Shown: one piece after another, positions 22,012-29,966 of the stretch
How positions within the stretch are numbered: position 1 is the first letter of the stretch
Layout: the number at the start of each line of letters is the position of its first letter
Assembly (NCBI RefSeq): GCF_017313265.1
Contig: NZ_JAFLQZ010000001.1
Coordinates: forward strand, 599,321-663,320
Direction: 5' to 3'
DNA: 64,000 nt
DNA from: Hymenobacter telluris
Lineage (GTDB): Bacteria; Bacteroidota; Bacteroidia; Cytophagales; Hymenobacteraceae
Made by a program: the position numbers and the translations under genes
Notes under the pieces: model-generated
Seen by the model: the letters and a program-made list of their open reading frames with translations, nothing else
Database searches by the model: none
Told to the model about the DNA's origin: nothing

Positions 22012-24498
22012 TTACTGCGCTTTCAATTCGTAAGTCTTACCGGCTGTGGTCGGGAAGTCATAGACCACCGATGGAGCCAGCGTGGGCTGCTTAGCGGCTG
22101 CTTGGGCAGACACCAGCGGCGGCGGCACCACCGGGGTTTCAAAGAACGGGTTACTATTGTTGCCCTGGGCCGGGCGCAACCTGAGGCGGCCGGCGGCCAC
22201 CATGGGGCTGTGTACCCGCACCCGGCAGTTGCCCCCGAGCCGCGAGGTAATACGCACGCGCGTGATGTTGCCTTGCTTCCAGGCTAGGTCCACCACGTAG
22301 CCGCCGCGGGCCACCAGGCCGGTTACCTCGCCCGTTGGCCAGGCGTCGGGTAGGGCCGGCAGCAGGTCAATGGCACCATCATAGCTCTGCACAAGCAGTT
22401 CGGCCAAACCCGCTGTGCAGCCAAAGTTGCCGTCAATCTGAAACGGGGGGTGTGCATCCAGCAGGTTGGGGTAGGTACCGCCGCCTTCACCTGAGTTGCC
22501 GCCCGCGCCGGAGCGGAGGTGCAATTGCTCGGTGAGTAGCTGGTAGGCGTGGTTGCCGTCCTGCATGCGGGCCCAGAAGTTCACCTTCCAGCCCATCGAC
22601 CAGCCCGTGGACACGTCGCCGCGCTGGGTGAGGGTGGTACGGGCAGCCTCGAACAAAGCCGGCGTGCGGTACGGTGAAATCTGGCCGCTCGGGTACAGTC
22701 CGTAGAGGTGCGAGATGTGGCGGTGCTGGTCTGTGGGGTTGTCTACGTCTTGCAGCCACTCCTGCAACTGCCCATACTGGCCAATCTGCATGGGGGGGAG
22801 CCGCTCACGCAGGGTGCGCAGGCTATCCGCAAAGGGCTTATCAAGCTGAAGAAGCTCGGCAGCCCGGATGGTTTTCGAGAACAGGTCGAACACCAGCTGA
22901 TTATCCATCGTAGTGCCGGCCACGATGGCAATGTTTTTACCCTGAAGCGAATAGGTGTTTTCGGGCGACACGGAGGGCGCTACCACCAACCACTGATGGG
23001 TAGGCTCTTCCTCTAAGGCATCTACAAGGTAAGTAGCCGCGCCTTTCAGCACCGGGTAATACTCGCGCAGAAACTGCTGGTCGCCGGTGAACTGGTAATG
23101 GTCCCAGAGGTGCTGCGCGAGCCAGGCGCCGCCCATGGGCCAGAGCCCGTACTGCGGCGGATCAACCTGCCCCGTAATGCGCCAGATGTCGGTGTTGTGG
23201 TGCAGCATCCAGCCGCGGGCGCCGTATAGCTGGCGGGCGCTTTGCTGCCCGGTTACGCTCAGGTCCTTTATCATCCCGAACAACGGTTCGTGCAACTCGG
23301 TCAGGTTGGTGACTTCGGCCGGCCAGTAGTTCATTTCGGTGTTGATGTTCACCGTGTACTTGCTGTCCCAGGGGCCCTTGAGGTGCTCGTTCCAGATGCC
23401 TTGCAGGTTGGCCGGCTGCCCACCCGGCTGCGAGCAGGAAATGAGCAGGTAGCGCCCGTACTGGAAATACAAGGCCGCCAGGGCCGGGTCGTGGCCGTTG
23501 GCAAAGTTTTCGAGGCGCTTATTGGTGGGCAACTCAGCGGCAGGCGTCACGCCTAGGTTCAGGGTCACGCGGTTGAAGTAGCGCTGGTAAGCCGTCGTGT
23601 GACCCGCCCGAGCTGTTTCGTACTTCTTCCCCACGGCCTGGTTTAGATAGGCCATGGCCCGCGCCGCAGCGTTACCACTCACGTCGTGGTAGTTAACGAA
23701 GTTGGTGCCAATCGAAAAGTAGAGCGTGGCGCTGTTGGCCTTTTCAATCCGGATGCCCGCGGCGGTAGTTTGCACGGTGCCGCCGTCGGTTACAGCCTGG
23801 CCCCGCAGCTGAAAGCGAATCTGGCCGGGTTGGCCTTCGTGCTCACTGCCGCGGCCATCGAGCACCAGCTGGTTGTTTTCGGTGCGCTGGGTGTGCTGCA
23901 TCAAACTTTCCTGGCTGAGCTGGCAGCTGATCCGGCCGGGCTGGCTGGCCGTGAGGCGCACAATAATTACTTGGTCGGTCAGGGAGCTGAACACCTCGCG
24001 CAGGTAGCGCACGCCCCCAAGCTGGTAGCTGACCGAGGCCACGGCGCGGCTGATGTCCAGGTCGCGCTGGTAGTTGGTGGCCTGCTCGTGGCCGGGAAAG
24101 CGCAGGTACACGTTGGCCGCCATCTGGTAGGGCATGCCGCTGTTGCCGGCGGGCTGCATCTGGGTTTGTGCCAGGGCCTGGGCTTCTACCAACTGGCCGG
24201 CCAACAGCTGCGTGCGCAACTGTTGCACCACCGGCAGGGCGTTGGGCTTCACGTTGTTATTGGGGCCGCCGGCCCAAATGGTTTCTTCATTTAGCTGAAG
24301 CCGCTCCCGTTCTGGCGCGCCAAACACCATAACCCCCAGGCGGCCGTTGCCGAGGGGCAGCGCCTCGTTCCAATTAGTTGCGGGGCGGTCATACCACAGC
24401 CGCAGGGGCGTAGGCTTGGGTTTATCAGCACCATAACTGGCCACGGTGCTCGGCCAGCAGAGCAGGAATAAGCAAAATCTAACGAGACAATGACGCAT
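22012..24498 (-). CDS. GH95 alpha-L-fucosidase or alpha-L-galactosidase
   Basis: The 828-residue exported enzyme has the GH95 layout: signal peptide, N-terminal beta-sandwich (from LWYDRPATNWNEALPLGNG), a linker, an (alpha/alpha)6 catalytic domain and a C-terminal sandwich. Catalytic motifs are intact: the asparagines in TVNINTEMNYWPAE, the acid in SVSPENTY and the aspartate in FQIDGNFGCTAG. In xylan loci of gut Bacteroides, GH95 members act on alpha-L-galactose decorations, while elsewhere they are alpha-1,2-fucosidases; the locus context favours a xylan decoration but does not decide. I chose the ATG at 24496-24498, seven codons inside a GTG. It lies 101 bases after the next GH43 gene. Confidence 0.93.
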   Translation of the reverse strand: MRHCLVRFCLFLLCWPSTVASYGADKPKPTPLRLWYDRPATNWNEALPLGNGRLGVMVFGAPERERLQLNEETIWAGGPNNNVKPNALPVVQQLRTQLLAGQLVEAQALAQTQMQPAGNSGMPYQMAANVYLRFPGHEQATNYQRDLDISRAVASVSYQLGGVRYLREVFSSLTDQVIIVRLTASQPGRISCQLSQESLMQHTQRTENNQLVLDGRGSEHEGQPGQIRFQLRGQAVTDGGTVQTTAAGIRIEKANSATLYFSIGTNFVNYHDVSGNAAARAMAYLNQAVGKKYETARAGHTTAYQRYFNRVTLNLGVTPAAELPTNKRLENFANGHDPALAALYFQYGRYLLISCSQPGGQPANLQGIWNEHLKGPWDSKYTVNINTEMNYWPAEVTNLTELHEPLFGMIKDLSVTGQQSARQLYGARGWMLHHNTDIWRITGQVDPPQYGLWPMGGAWLAQHLWDHYQFTGDQQFLREYYPVLKGAATYLVDALEEEPTHQWLVVAPSVSPENTYSLQGKNIAIVAGTTMDNQLVFDLFSKTIRAAELLQLDKPFADSLRTLRERLPPMQIGQYGQLQEWLQDVDNPTDQHRHISHLYGLYPSGQISPYRTPALFEAARTTLTQRGDVSTGWSMGWKVNFWARMQDGNHAYQLLTEQLHLRSGAGGNSGEGGGTYPNLLDAHPPFQIDGNFGCTAGLAELLVQSYDGAIDLLPALPDAWPTGEVTGLVARGGYVVDLAWKQGNITRVRITSRLGGNCRVRVHSPMVAAGRLRLRPAQGNNSNPFFETPVVPPPLVSAQAAAKQPTLAPSVVYDFPTTAGKTYELKAQ

Positions 24499-24599
24499 GC
24501 GTGAGGGGGCGGGCAACACAGCTGGCAGGATAGTCGGGGTGGCGACGCGTGACTGTGCCAGCAGCAGGGCAATGGAGAGCCGGAATGCCGAGCGGCGCT

Positions 24600-26288
24600 T
24601 TATTTCTTATACATGGGGTCGTTGCCCTCGTATTTCAGCCACTTGAAAGCGGCCGTGTTGGTAGTGGGCTGGCCCGAGGATGTGGCATACATGCCGAACA
24701 AACAGCCGATGAAACCCCCGGCCACCTGCGTGCTCAGGAACTTGCCATCCACTTTGTCCTTGAGCACCGTCCAGGTTTTGCCGTTCTCCGAGAAGTGGAA
24801 GCTGTAGGTGTCGCCTTGGGCCTGAATGCGCAGCTGCACGCTGGCCGTTGCCAACTTAAGCGGCGCTTGGGCTAGCAGTTCCGGCTGCTTTACATCGGCA
24901 GTGCTCTTGAAGAGTTGGAGCAGCGGCTTGCCGTTTTCCACGGACTTGCAGAGGTAGTAGAAGTGCTTCTCGTCCTGGAAAATAACTAAGCCCGCCTTCT
25001 CGTTGGCCGTTTTCGGCGCGAAGGTCAGCTCGGTTTCGGTGGTGCAGTACATGTGCTGCTGGCGCTTGCCAATGAAAGCCGGGTTGCCGGTTTCCGCCAC
25101 CGTTTCGGGCTTCAGCTTCAGGGTGAGGCCCTTGGCTTTGCTGAGCGAGAAGTTGCTGCTATCCACGGTGCGCAGAAATAGCAGTGCAGGGTCGAGCTGC
25201 TTCTCGAAGGTGAGGGTGTAGCTGAAGTTGCCGCTTTGGGGCCGGGCGCCGGGCTGCTTCACCTCCGGGAAATTGGCCTTGTAGCTGTACTGCACTCCGT
25301 TGGGCCCCGGCTCCATCACCGGCCACTCGTCTTTCCAGGTTACGGGCACGATGAACGTCTCGCGGCCGGTGTTGTAGAAGTTGCCCTCGTAGGGCCGCAC
25401 CGCCAGGAAAATAGCGTAGGTCTTGCCATCGGGGCCTTCCACAAACTGCGCGTGCCCCGCCGAGGTGATGGGATCTTTGCGGTCTTTGGGCAGTTCGCGC
25501 TGCGAGAGAATGGGGTTTTTCTCGTAGGGCACAAACGGCCCCAGCGGCTCCTTGCTGCGGAACACCACCTCCGTATGGTTGACCGATGTGCCACCTTCGG
25601 CCGCGTAGAGGTAGTACCAGTCGTTGCGCTTCATCAGGTGCGGGCCCTCAATCCAGACTGGCTTCTTGCTGAGGTCCACGCCGCCATTCACCACAATTTT
25701 GGCTTCACCCACGGTTTGCAGCGTTTGCGGGTTCAGCTCAATCATCTTGATGGAGCGGTGGCCATCGTAAAGCGGCTTGTTGTCGGGCGGGTCGCTGTTG
25801 TAGATGACGTAGGCCTTGTCGCCCTCGAAGTACAGCGAAGGGTCGATGCCGCGCACCTGGGGCAGGAACGTGGGGTCGCTCCAGGGGCCGGCGGGGTTTT
25901 TGGCCGTCACCACGAAGTTGCCTTTGTGGTCGATGAGCGTGCACGTGACGTAATACGTGCCGTTGTGGTACTCAATGGCGGGCGCAAACAAGCCCCGAGT
26001 CATCCGGTCGCCCATGAAAGTCATTTGCGAAGGCCGGCTGATGACATTGCCTACCTGCTTCCAGTTTTTCAGGTCCCGGCTGTGCATCACCGGGATGCCG
26101 GGGAAGTAGGAAAACGTGGAATTGACCAGGTAATAGTCCGGCCCCACTTTCACAATGCTGGGGTCGGGGTAGAAGCCGGTCATGATGGGGTTGACCAGCT
26201 CAATTGATTGCGCAAATAGCCCGGTTGTGTGTTGCAGCAACAAGGTGGTGAAGAGGACGAGGGTTGAGCTTACGCGTGTTACTTTCAT
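24600..26288 (-). CDS. GH43 beta-xylosidase with C-terminal beta-sandwich
   Basis: The 562-residue exported enzyme has a signal peptide (about 1-27, ending FAQ). The GH43 propeller carries acids Asp42 in YPDPSI, Asp149 in RGIDPSL and Glu214 in IEGPHLM. A C-terminal XynB-like sandwich (about 350-562) follows, with FSYTLTFEKQLDP and GLVIFQDEKHFYYL. The motif YLVNSTFSYFPGIPVMHSRDLKNW is characteristic of classical GH43 xylosidases. The likely product is xylose or arabinose from xylo-oligosaccharides in the periplasm. The start ATG is at 26286-26288. It lies 147 bases after the GH10 gene and 101 bases before GH95. Confidence 0.94.
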   Translation of the reverse strand: MKVTRVSSTLVLFTTLLLQHTTGLFAQSIELVNPIMTGFYPDPSIVKVGPDYYLVNSTFSYFPGIPVMHSRDLKNWKQVGNVISRPSQMTFMGDRMTRGLFAPAIEYHNGTYYVTCTLIDHKGNFVVTAKNPAGPWSDPTFLPQVRGIDPSLYFEGDKAYVIYNSDPPDNKPLYDGHRSIKMIELNPQTLQTVGEAKIVVNGGVDLSKKPVWIEGPHLMKRNDWYYLYAAEGGTSVNHTEVVFRSKEPLGPFVPYEKNPILSQRELPKDRKDPITSAGHAQFVEGPDGKTYAIFLAVRPYEGNFYNTGRETFIVPVTWKDEWPVMEPGPNGVQYSYKANFPEVKQPGARPQSGNFSYTLTFEKQLDPALLFLRTVDSSNFSLSKAKGLTLKLKPETVAETGNPAFIGKRQQHMYCTTETELTFAPKTANEKAGLVIFQDEKHFYYLCKSVENGKPLLQLFKSTADVKQPELLAQAPLKLATASVQLRIQAQGDTYSFHFSENGKTWTVLKDKVDGKFLSTQVAGGFIGCLFGMYATSSGQPTTNTAAFKWLKYEGNDPMYKK

Positions 26289-26435
26289 GCAAATCGAAAT
26301 AAATGGAGGTCTTCAATACACCAGCCGGAAACGGGAACCATCAACACGGGAAAATCCTGGCTGCGGGACCCCGAGCGGGCCGCCACCAAGATAACCACCG
26401 TCCATCAGGCGTTTTTCTGCCCTTCGTTATGGCCT

Positions 26436-27557
26436 TCACTTCGCGGCTTGTACTACGGCCCGGAAAGCGGGCTTCGGCTGGTAGTCGCGGCCGAAGAGTA
26501 GCGGGTAGCTCGTGCGGCCTCTGATGGGCCAGTTGTTGAGCCAGGAGTCGGCGTCGGTGACGCCCCACAGGGTTACCCGGTCGATAACGTCGCGGTGCTT
26601 ATGAAACAGGGCAAACAAGTCGGCGTAACGCTTGGCCAGCTTTTGCTGCACCGAGTCGGGTAGGCCGGCCTTGTAGATATTGTATTTGGCATCGGCGCCG
26701 AACGTTTCGGCAATGTCGGCGCCCTGGCGGCGGCTGGGGTTGGGCAGCACGTCGATATCAAGTTCCGTGAAGTTGACGTGTACGCCCAGCTTGGAAAACG
26801 CCACGATACTGGCTTCCACTTCTGCCAGACTCGGCTTGGTAAGACCGTAGTGGCCCTGCATGCCCACGGCCGTTACGTTAATGCCCTTGGCCTGCAAGCT
26901 TTTCACGAGCTTAATCACTCCTTCGCGCTTCTCGGGGCGGTAGAGGCTGTAGTCGTTGTAATAAAGCTCGGCTTGGGGGTCGGCCTGGTGGGCGTATTCG
27001 AAGGCTTTGGCCGCAAAGTCTTCCCCCAGAATCTCCAGCCACTTGGTTTTGCGCAGGTCGCCCTGCTGGTCGTCAATGGCTTCATTCACCACGTCCCAAC
27101 CGCCAATTTTGCCTTTGTAGCGGCCTACTACCGTGTTGATATGGTCTTGCAGGCGCTTGAGCAACACCTCACGGCTAACCGGCTGGCCGGCGGCATCCTC
27201 AAACACCCACTTGGGCGTTTGCTGGTGCCAGAGCAGCGTGTGCCCTATAATAAACATCTTGTGCTGCTGCCCGAAGGCCACGTATTCGTCGGCGGGTTTG
27301 AAGTTGTAGGCGTCCGGACGTGGGTGTACCGGTCCCCACTTCAGCAGATTTTCGGGGCTGATGGTATTGAACTGCTGCGTGATAAGAGCAGTTGATTTTG
27401 CATCCTGGCCACTGCTTTGTTGGTAATTGAGGGCTGCTCCAACGTAAAAATCCCTCTTGAATGTAGCCTTCAGCGTGGGCTCAGCTTTCTGCCCGAAGCC
27501 AGCCACCACGCTAGCCAAAGCGAGGTAGAGCAGTGCTTTTTTAGTTTGAATTTTCAA
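26436..27557 (-). CDS. GH10 endo-1,4-beta-xylanase (short, exported)
   Basis: The 373-residue single-domain GH10 enzyme has a signal peptide (about 1-22) and both catalytic glutamates: acid/base Glu159 in WDVVNEA and nucleophile Glu265 in FTELDID. HTLLWHQQTPKW and WGVTDADSWLNN are further family signatures. Without binding modules or a secretion tail it is probably periplasmic and cuts imported oligosaccharides. The only start that keeps the signal peptide is TTG at 27555-27557, which may lower translation. It is the first enzyme gene of the locus, 444 bases after susD across structured hairpins, so it may need its own promoter or read-through. Confidence 0.95.
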   Translation of the reverse strand: MKIQTKKALLYLALASVVAGFGQKAEPTLKATFKRDFYVGAALNYQQSSGQDAKSTALITQQFNTISPENLLKWGPVHPRPDAYNFKPADEYVAFGQQHKMFIIGHTLLWHQQTPKWVFEDAAGQPVSREVLLKRLQDHINTVVGRYKGKIGGWDVVNEAIDDQQGDLRKTKWLEILGEDFAAKAFEYAHQADPQAELYYNDYSLYRPEKREGVIKLVKSLQAKGINVTAVGMQGHYGLTKPSLAEVEASIVAFSKLGVHVNFTELDIDVLPNPSRRQGADIAETFGADAKYNIYKAGLPDSVQQKLAKRYADLFALFHKHRDVIDRVTLWGVTDADSWLNNWPIRGRTSYPLLFGRDYQPKPAFRAVVQAAK

Positions 27558-27693
27558 AAGAAGAGGATTAGTTCAGAAAAGGAGACGGGAGAGGAGTAGG
27601 TGGGGGCAGGCGTCAGAAGCAGGCTTGCTTTCCGGCTTTTCACAAGGCTAGCAGAATACGTACCTGCTGCAAAAGGGCGTGCCGGACAATAAT

Positions 27694-27786
27694 TTAATCG
27701 AGCAATAAAACCTTCCCAACTGGCCCTCCCCATTAGGTTCCCACACCTTGCTCAGGCCAGCTGGGTCGGTTTTATTGCTCGATTAA
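27694..27786. repeat. Large hairpin A with 32-base arms
   Basis: Arms 27694-27725 and 27755-27786 pair with only a few mismatches (TTAATCGAGCAATAAAACC with GGTTTTATTGCTCGATTAA is perfect). The 29-base top contains a small inner stem, AGGTTCCCACACCT. It shares arm sequence AAAACCTTCCCA.CTGG with hairpin B just upstream in the transcript. Confidence 0.75.
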
Positions 27787-27827
27787 GCGTCTCGTCTGGT
27801 GTATAATTTTCCACTTGTTTTTACGCA

Positions 27828-27899
27828 GCAAAACCTTCCCAGCTGGTCTCATTCCGAGGGTTCCTACGCCCTGTAAAGACCAGCCGGGTTGGTTGTTTA
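27828..27899. repeat. Large hairpin B, related to hairpin A
   Basis: The arm from 27828 (GCAAAACCTTCCCAGCTGGTCT) pairs with 27877-27899 (AGACCAGCCGGGTTGGTT...). The top again holds an inner stem, AGGGTTCCTACGCCCT. Loop sequences of A and B differ by changes that keep the inner stem, as expected for a conserved structure. Confidence 0.7.
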
Positions 27900-27934
27900 C
27901 TGTTCAAATAAGGATACTGAGTTCCGTGAATTGT

Positions 27935-27982
27935 GTGAAAAAGCGGAGCGAGAGTGGCTGCTCGTACTACACCGCCACTCTC
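27935..27982 (-). terminator. Terminator behind susCD
   Basis: A perfect 8-bp stem GAGAGTGG/CCACTCTC (27950-27957 with 27975-27982) is followed on the minus strand by CGCTCCGCTTTTTCAC. It lies 20 bases after the susD stop, so it should partly or fully separate susCD from the enzyme genes. Confidence 0.6.
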
Positions 27983-28001
27983 TTGGTCCTTTCTTATTAG
28001 C

Positions 28002-29954
28002 CTATTGGTAGCCGGGGTTCTGATAAGTGGCTTTCACATCCGCGGACACATCCAAACGCTCGAGCTGGAACTGCGGGATAGGACGCAGGTAGTGGTACGG
28101 TTGGATGGTGCGCGTAACGGTTAGCGGAGTATGGTCTCCGTAGTTAGTGCCCCCGATACGATAGGTAGCGGCTAACTCGTTCCATTTTTGAGTGCGCACC
28201 AAGTCAAACCAACGATACCCTTCCGCGTAGTATTCGCGCGAACGTTCGGCCAGAATGTAGTTGATGTCAATAGTGGTCGGCGTGGCCGCAACCATGGCCG
28301 CGCTGTTATCCTGCACTTTGGCCACATTGCCGTTCTGGTCGAAACGCCACTTACCGGCCCGGGCCCGAATGACATTAATTAATTCCCGGGCACTCTGACC
28401 AGATTTAGTAGTGGCTCCTTTTACGGCGGCTTCAGCCGCCACGAAGTACAGCTCCGAGAACTTGGCCACGTTGAATGGCCGCGTGCTGCCGGCATTCGGC
28501 TGGCCTAAGCCCGTACCGTTATCCGTCCGGTAAGGACCAAGCTTCCACAGGCCCGGATACACAATCCGGCTTATCCCGCGCGGCGAAATCACATAGTCCG
28601 CTCTGCCGGGCAATGTACCTGCTCCTACGTTGCTCGCGCCAACTCCGGCGGGGTACGTAATGGCAGTCGCAGGTTCTGTATCCAGGAACGTCAGAATGGC
28701 ACCACCTGGGGTCACCGGCAGGTTGTTGGCGTTGTATAAGGTGGCGTTAGTGACTCCTGCCTTAGGCCAGTTGCCACGGTACGTAGTGGTAAAAGTGCCA
28801 TCGTAGCGCGAATCATTGGTTTTGTCGGCAAAGGTGTTCTCAACGGCCCCAATGGTCGGAGCCATCCGGTTCCAAGGACGGCCCAACGCCTGAACGGCTT
28901 CCCGCTGCACTGAATTTACGCCCCCTGTGCCATTCGCATTGGTGTAGCTTCGGATGTTGGTATAGTTCCACGTCATCATCCAGCCGGCAAAGTTGTCAGG
29001 GGCACCACCACTACCAAAGCTGATGCTGCCGCCATTGTATAATTCGCTGGATTCAGTGTGGTCCGCGAACATCAGCATTTCCGAGTTGCGGTCATTCGTG
29101 CCTACGTTTACATCGTAGTACGTGGGCTGCAAACGGAACGGACCTGGGCTATCAATACCGGCCGTGGCCACATCGTAGGCCTGCTGATAATAATACTGAG
29201 CGGTACGGCCGGCCGGGTCTGTTCTTTGCGCCGCCGGATAGGTGGGAATGTTATTGGGGTTCTCCAGCCACCAGGCGTAGGTCAGGTACGCTTTGGCCAG
29301 ATACAGGCGGGCCAGCGTTTTGGTAGCACCTCCGACCACCCGTGGTTGAGCCGGCAAATCCGTAATGGCTTGCAGCAGATCAGGAAAAACGGCTTTGGTA
29401 TACACCTCAGGCACCGTGTTGCGGACCGAGGTTCTGATAGCATTGATGTTGAACTTCAACTCTCCCGAGCCCAAATCCAGGGGCACTCCGCCAAACGTTT
29501 GGACCAGCATGAAGTAATCGAAGGCGCGGAAGAATCTCGCCTCGGCAATCAACGCCGGCGAAATGGTGCCGACGGCGGTGGCATTCTCGATAATACCACT
29601 GGCCGTGTTGATATTCGGAAAAGCCGCTCCCCACAGCGCATCGGCCCGGCTGTTATTGGCGTTGAGCGGCGCTCGGCCGGAGAGGTCCATGGCCAGAAAG
29701 TTCTCATCGGCATCCCGGCCGTAGGTTGCCTCGTCGGTTCCGGTCAGCGTCGCATTATAGTAGTACGCGTTGCCGTAGATGTTGCGCAAGTGCGCATACA
29801 TCGAGGTTAACCCCCCAGCAACCCCTCTTTCGGTTTGAAAGTAGCTGGGTGTGTAAAGGCCTCGGGGTTCTTCCTCTAAAAGATCCGTGCACCCCGCGGC
29901 AGACATAGAGATGACGGCCGCTCCAATAAAGAATTTTATGTTAAAGGCTTTCAT
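28002..29954 (-). CDS. SusD-type outer-membrane glycan-binding lipoprotein
   Basis: The 650-residue lipoprotein is the partner of the SusC channel. It has a lipobox ending at Cys22 (SAAGCTDLLEEEP), the SusD N-terminal motif (PSYFQTERGVAGGLTSMYAH), a RAFDYFMLVQTFGGVPL helix of the TPR core, and the C-terminal signature RSREYYAEGYRWFDLVRT. SusD proteins cap the SusC barrel and bind oligosaccharides at the cell surface. The start ATG is at 29952-29954, 12 bases after the susC stop, so the pair is translated together. It is longer than the roughly 550-residue average, mainly in the middle. Substrate (xylan) is inferred from the neighbouring enzymes. Confidence 0.95.
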   Translation of the reverse strand: MKAFNIKFFIGAAVISMSAAGCTDLLEEEPRGLYTPSYFQTERGVAGGLTSMYAHLRNIYGNAYYYNATLTGTDEATYGRDADENFLAMDLSGRAPLNANNSRADALWGAAFPNINTASGIIENATAVGTISPALIAEARFFRAFDYFMLVQTFGGVPLDLGSGELKFNINAIRTSVRNTVPEVYTKAVFPDLLQAITDLPAQPRVVGGATKTLARLYLAKAYLTYAWWLENPNNIPTYPAAQRTDPAGRTAQYYYQQAYDVATAGIDSPGPFRLQPTYYDVNVGTNDRNSEMLMFADHTESSELYNGGSISFGSGGAPDNFAGWMMTWNYTNIRSYTNANGTGGVNSVQREAVQALGRPWNRMAPTIGAVENTFADKTNDSRYDGTFTTTYRGNWPKAGVTNATLYNANNLPVTPGGAILTFLDTEPATAITYPAGVGASNVGAGTLPGRADYVISPRGISRIVYPGLWKLGPYRTDNGTGLGQPNAGSTRPFNVAKFSELYFVAAEAAVKGATTKSGQSARELINVIRARAGKWRFDQNGNVAKVQDNSAAMVAATPTTIDINYILAERSREYYAEGYRWFDLVRTQKWNELAATYRIGGTNYGDHTPLTVTRTIQPYHYLRPIPQFQLERLDVSADVKATYQNPGYQ

Positions 29955-29966
29955 GTTGATCTTTTC

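Larger units (their letters stand above)
27558..28001. other. Structured spacer between susD and the first GH10 gene
   Basis: This 444-base gap has no gene. In the direction of transcription it holds a probable terminator (27935-27982) and then two related large hairpins (27828-27899 and 27694-27786). I found no clear TAnnTTTG element in it. Confidence 0.6.
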
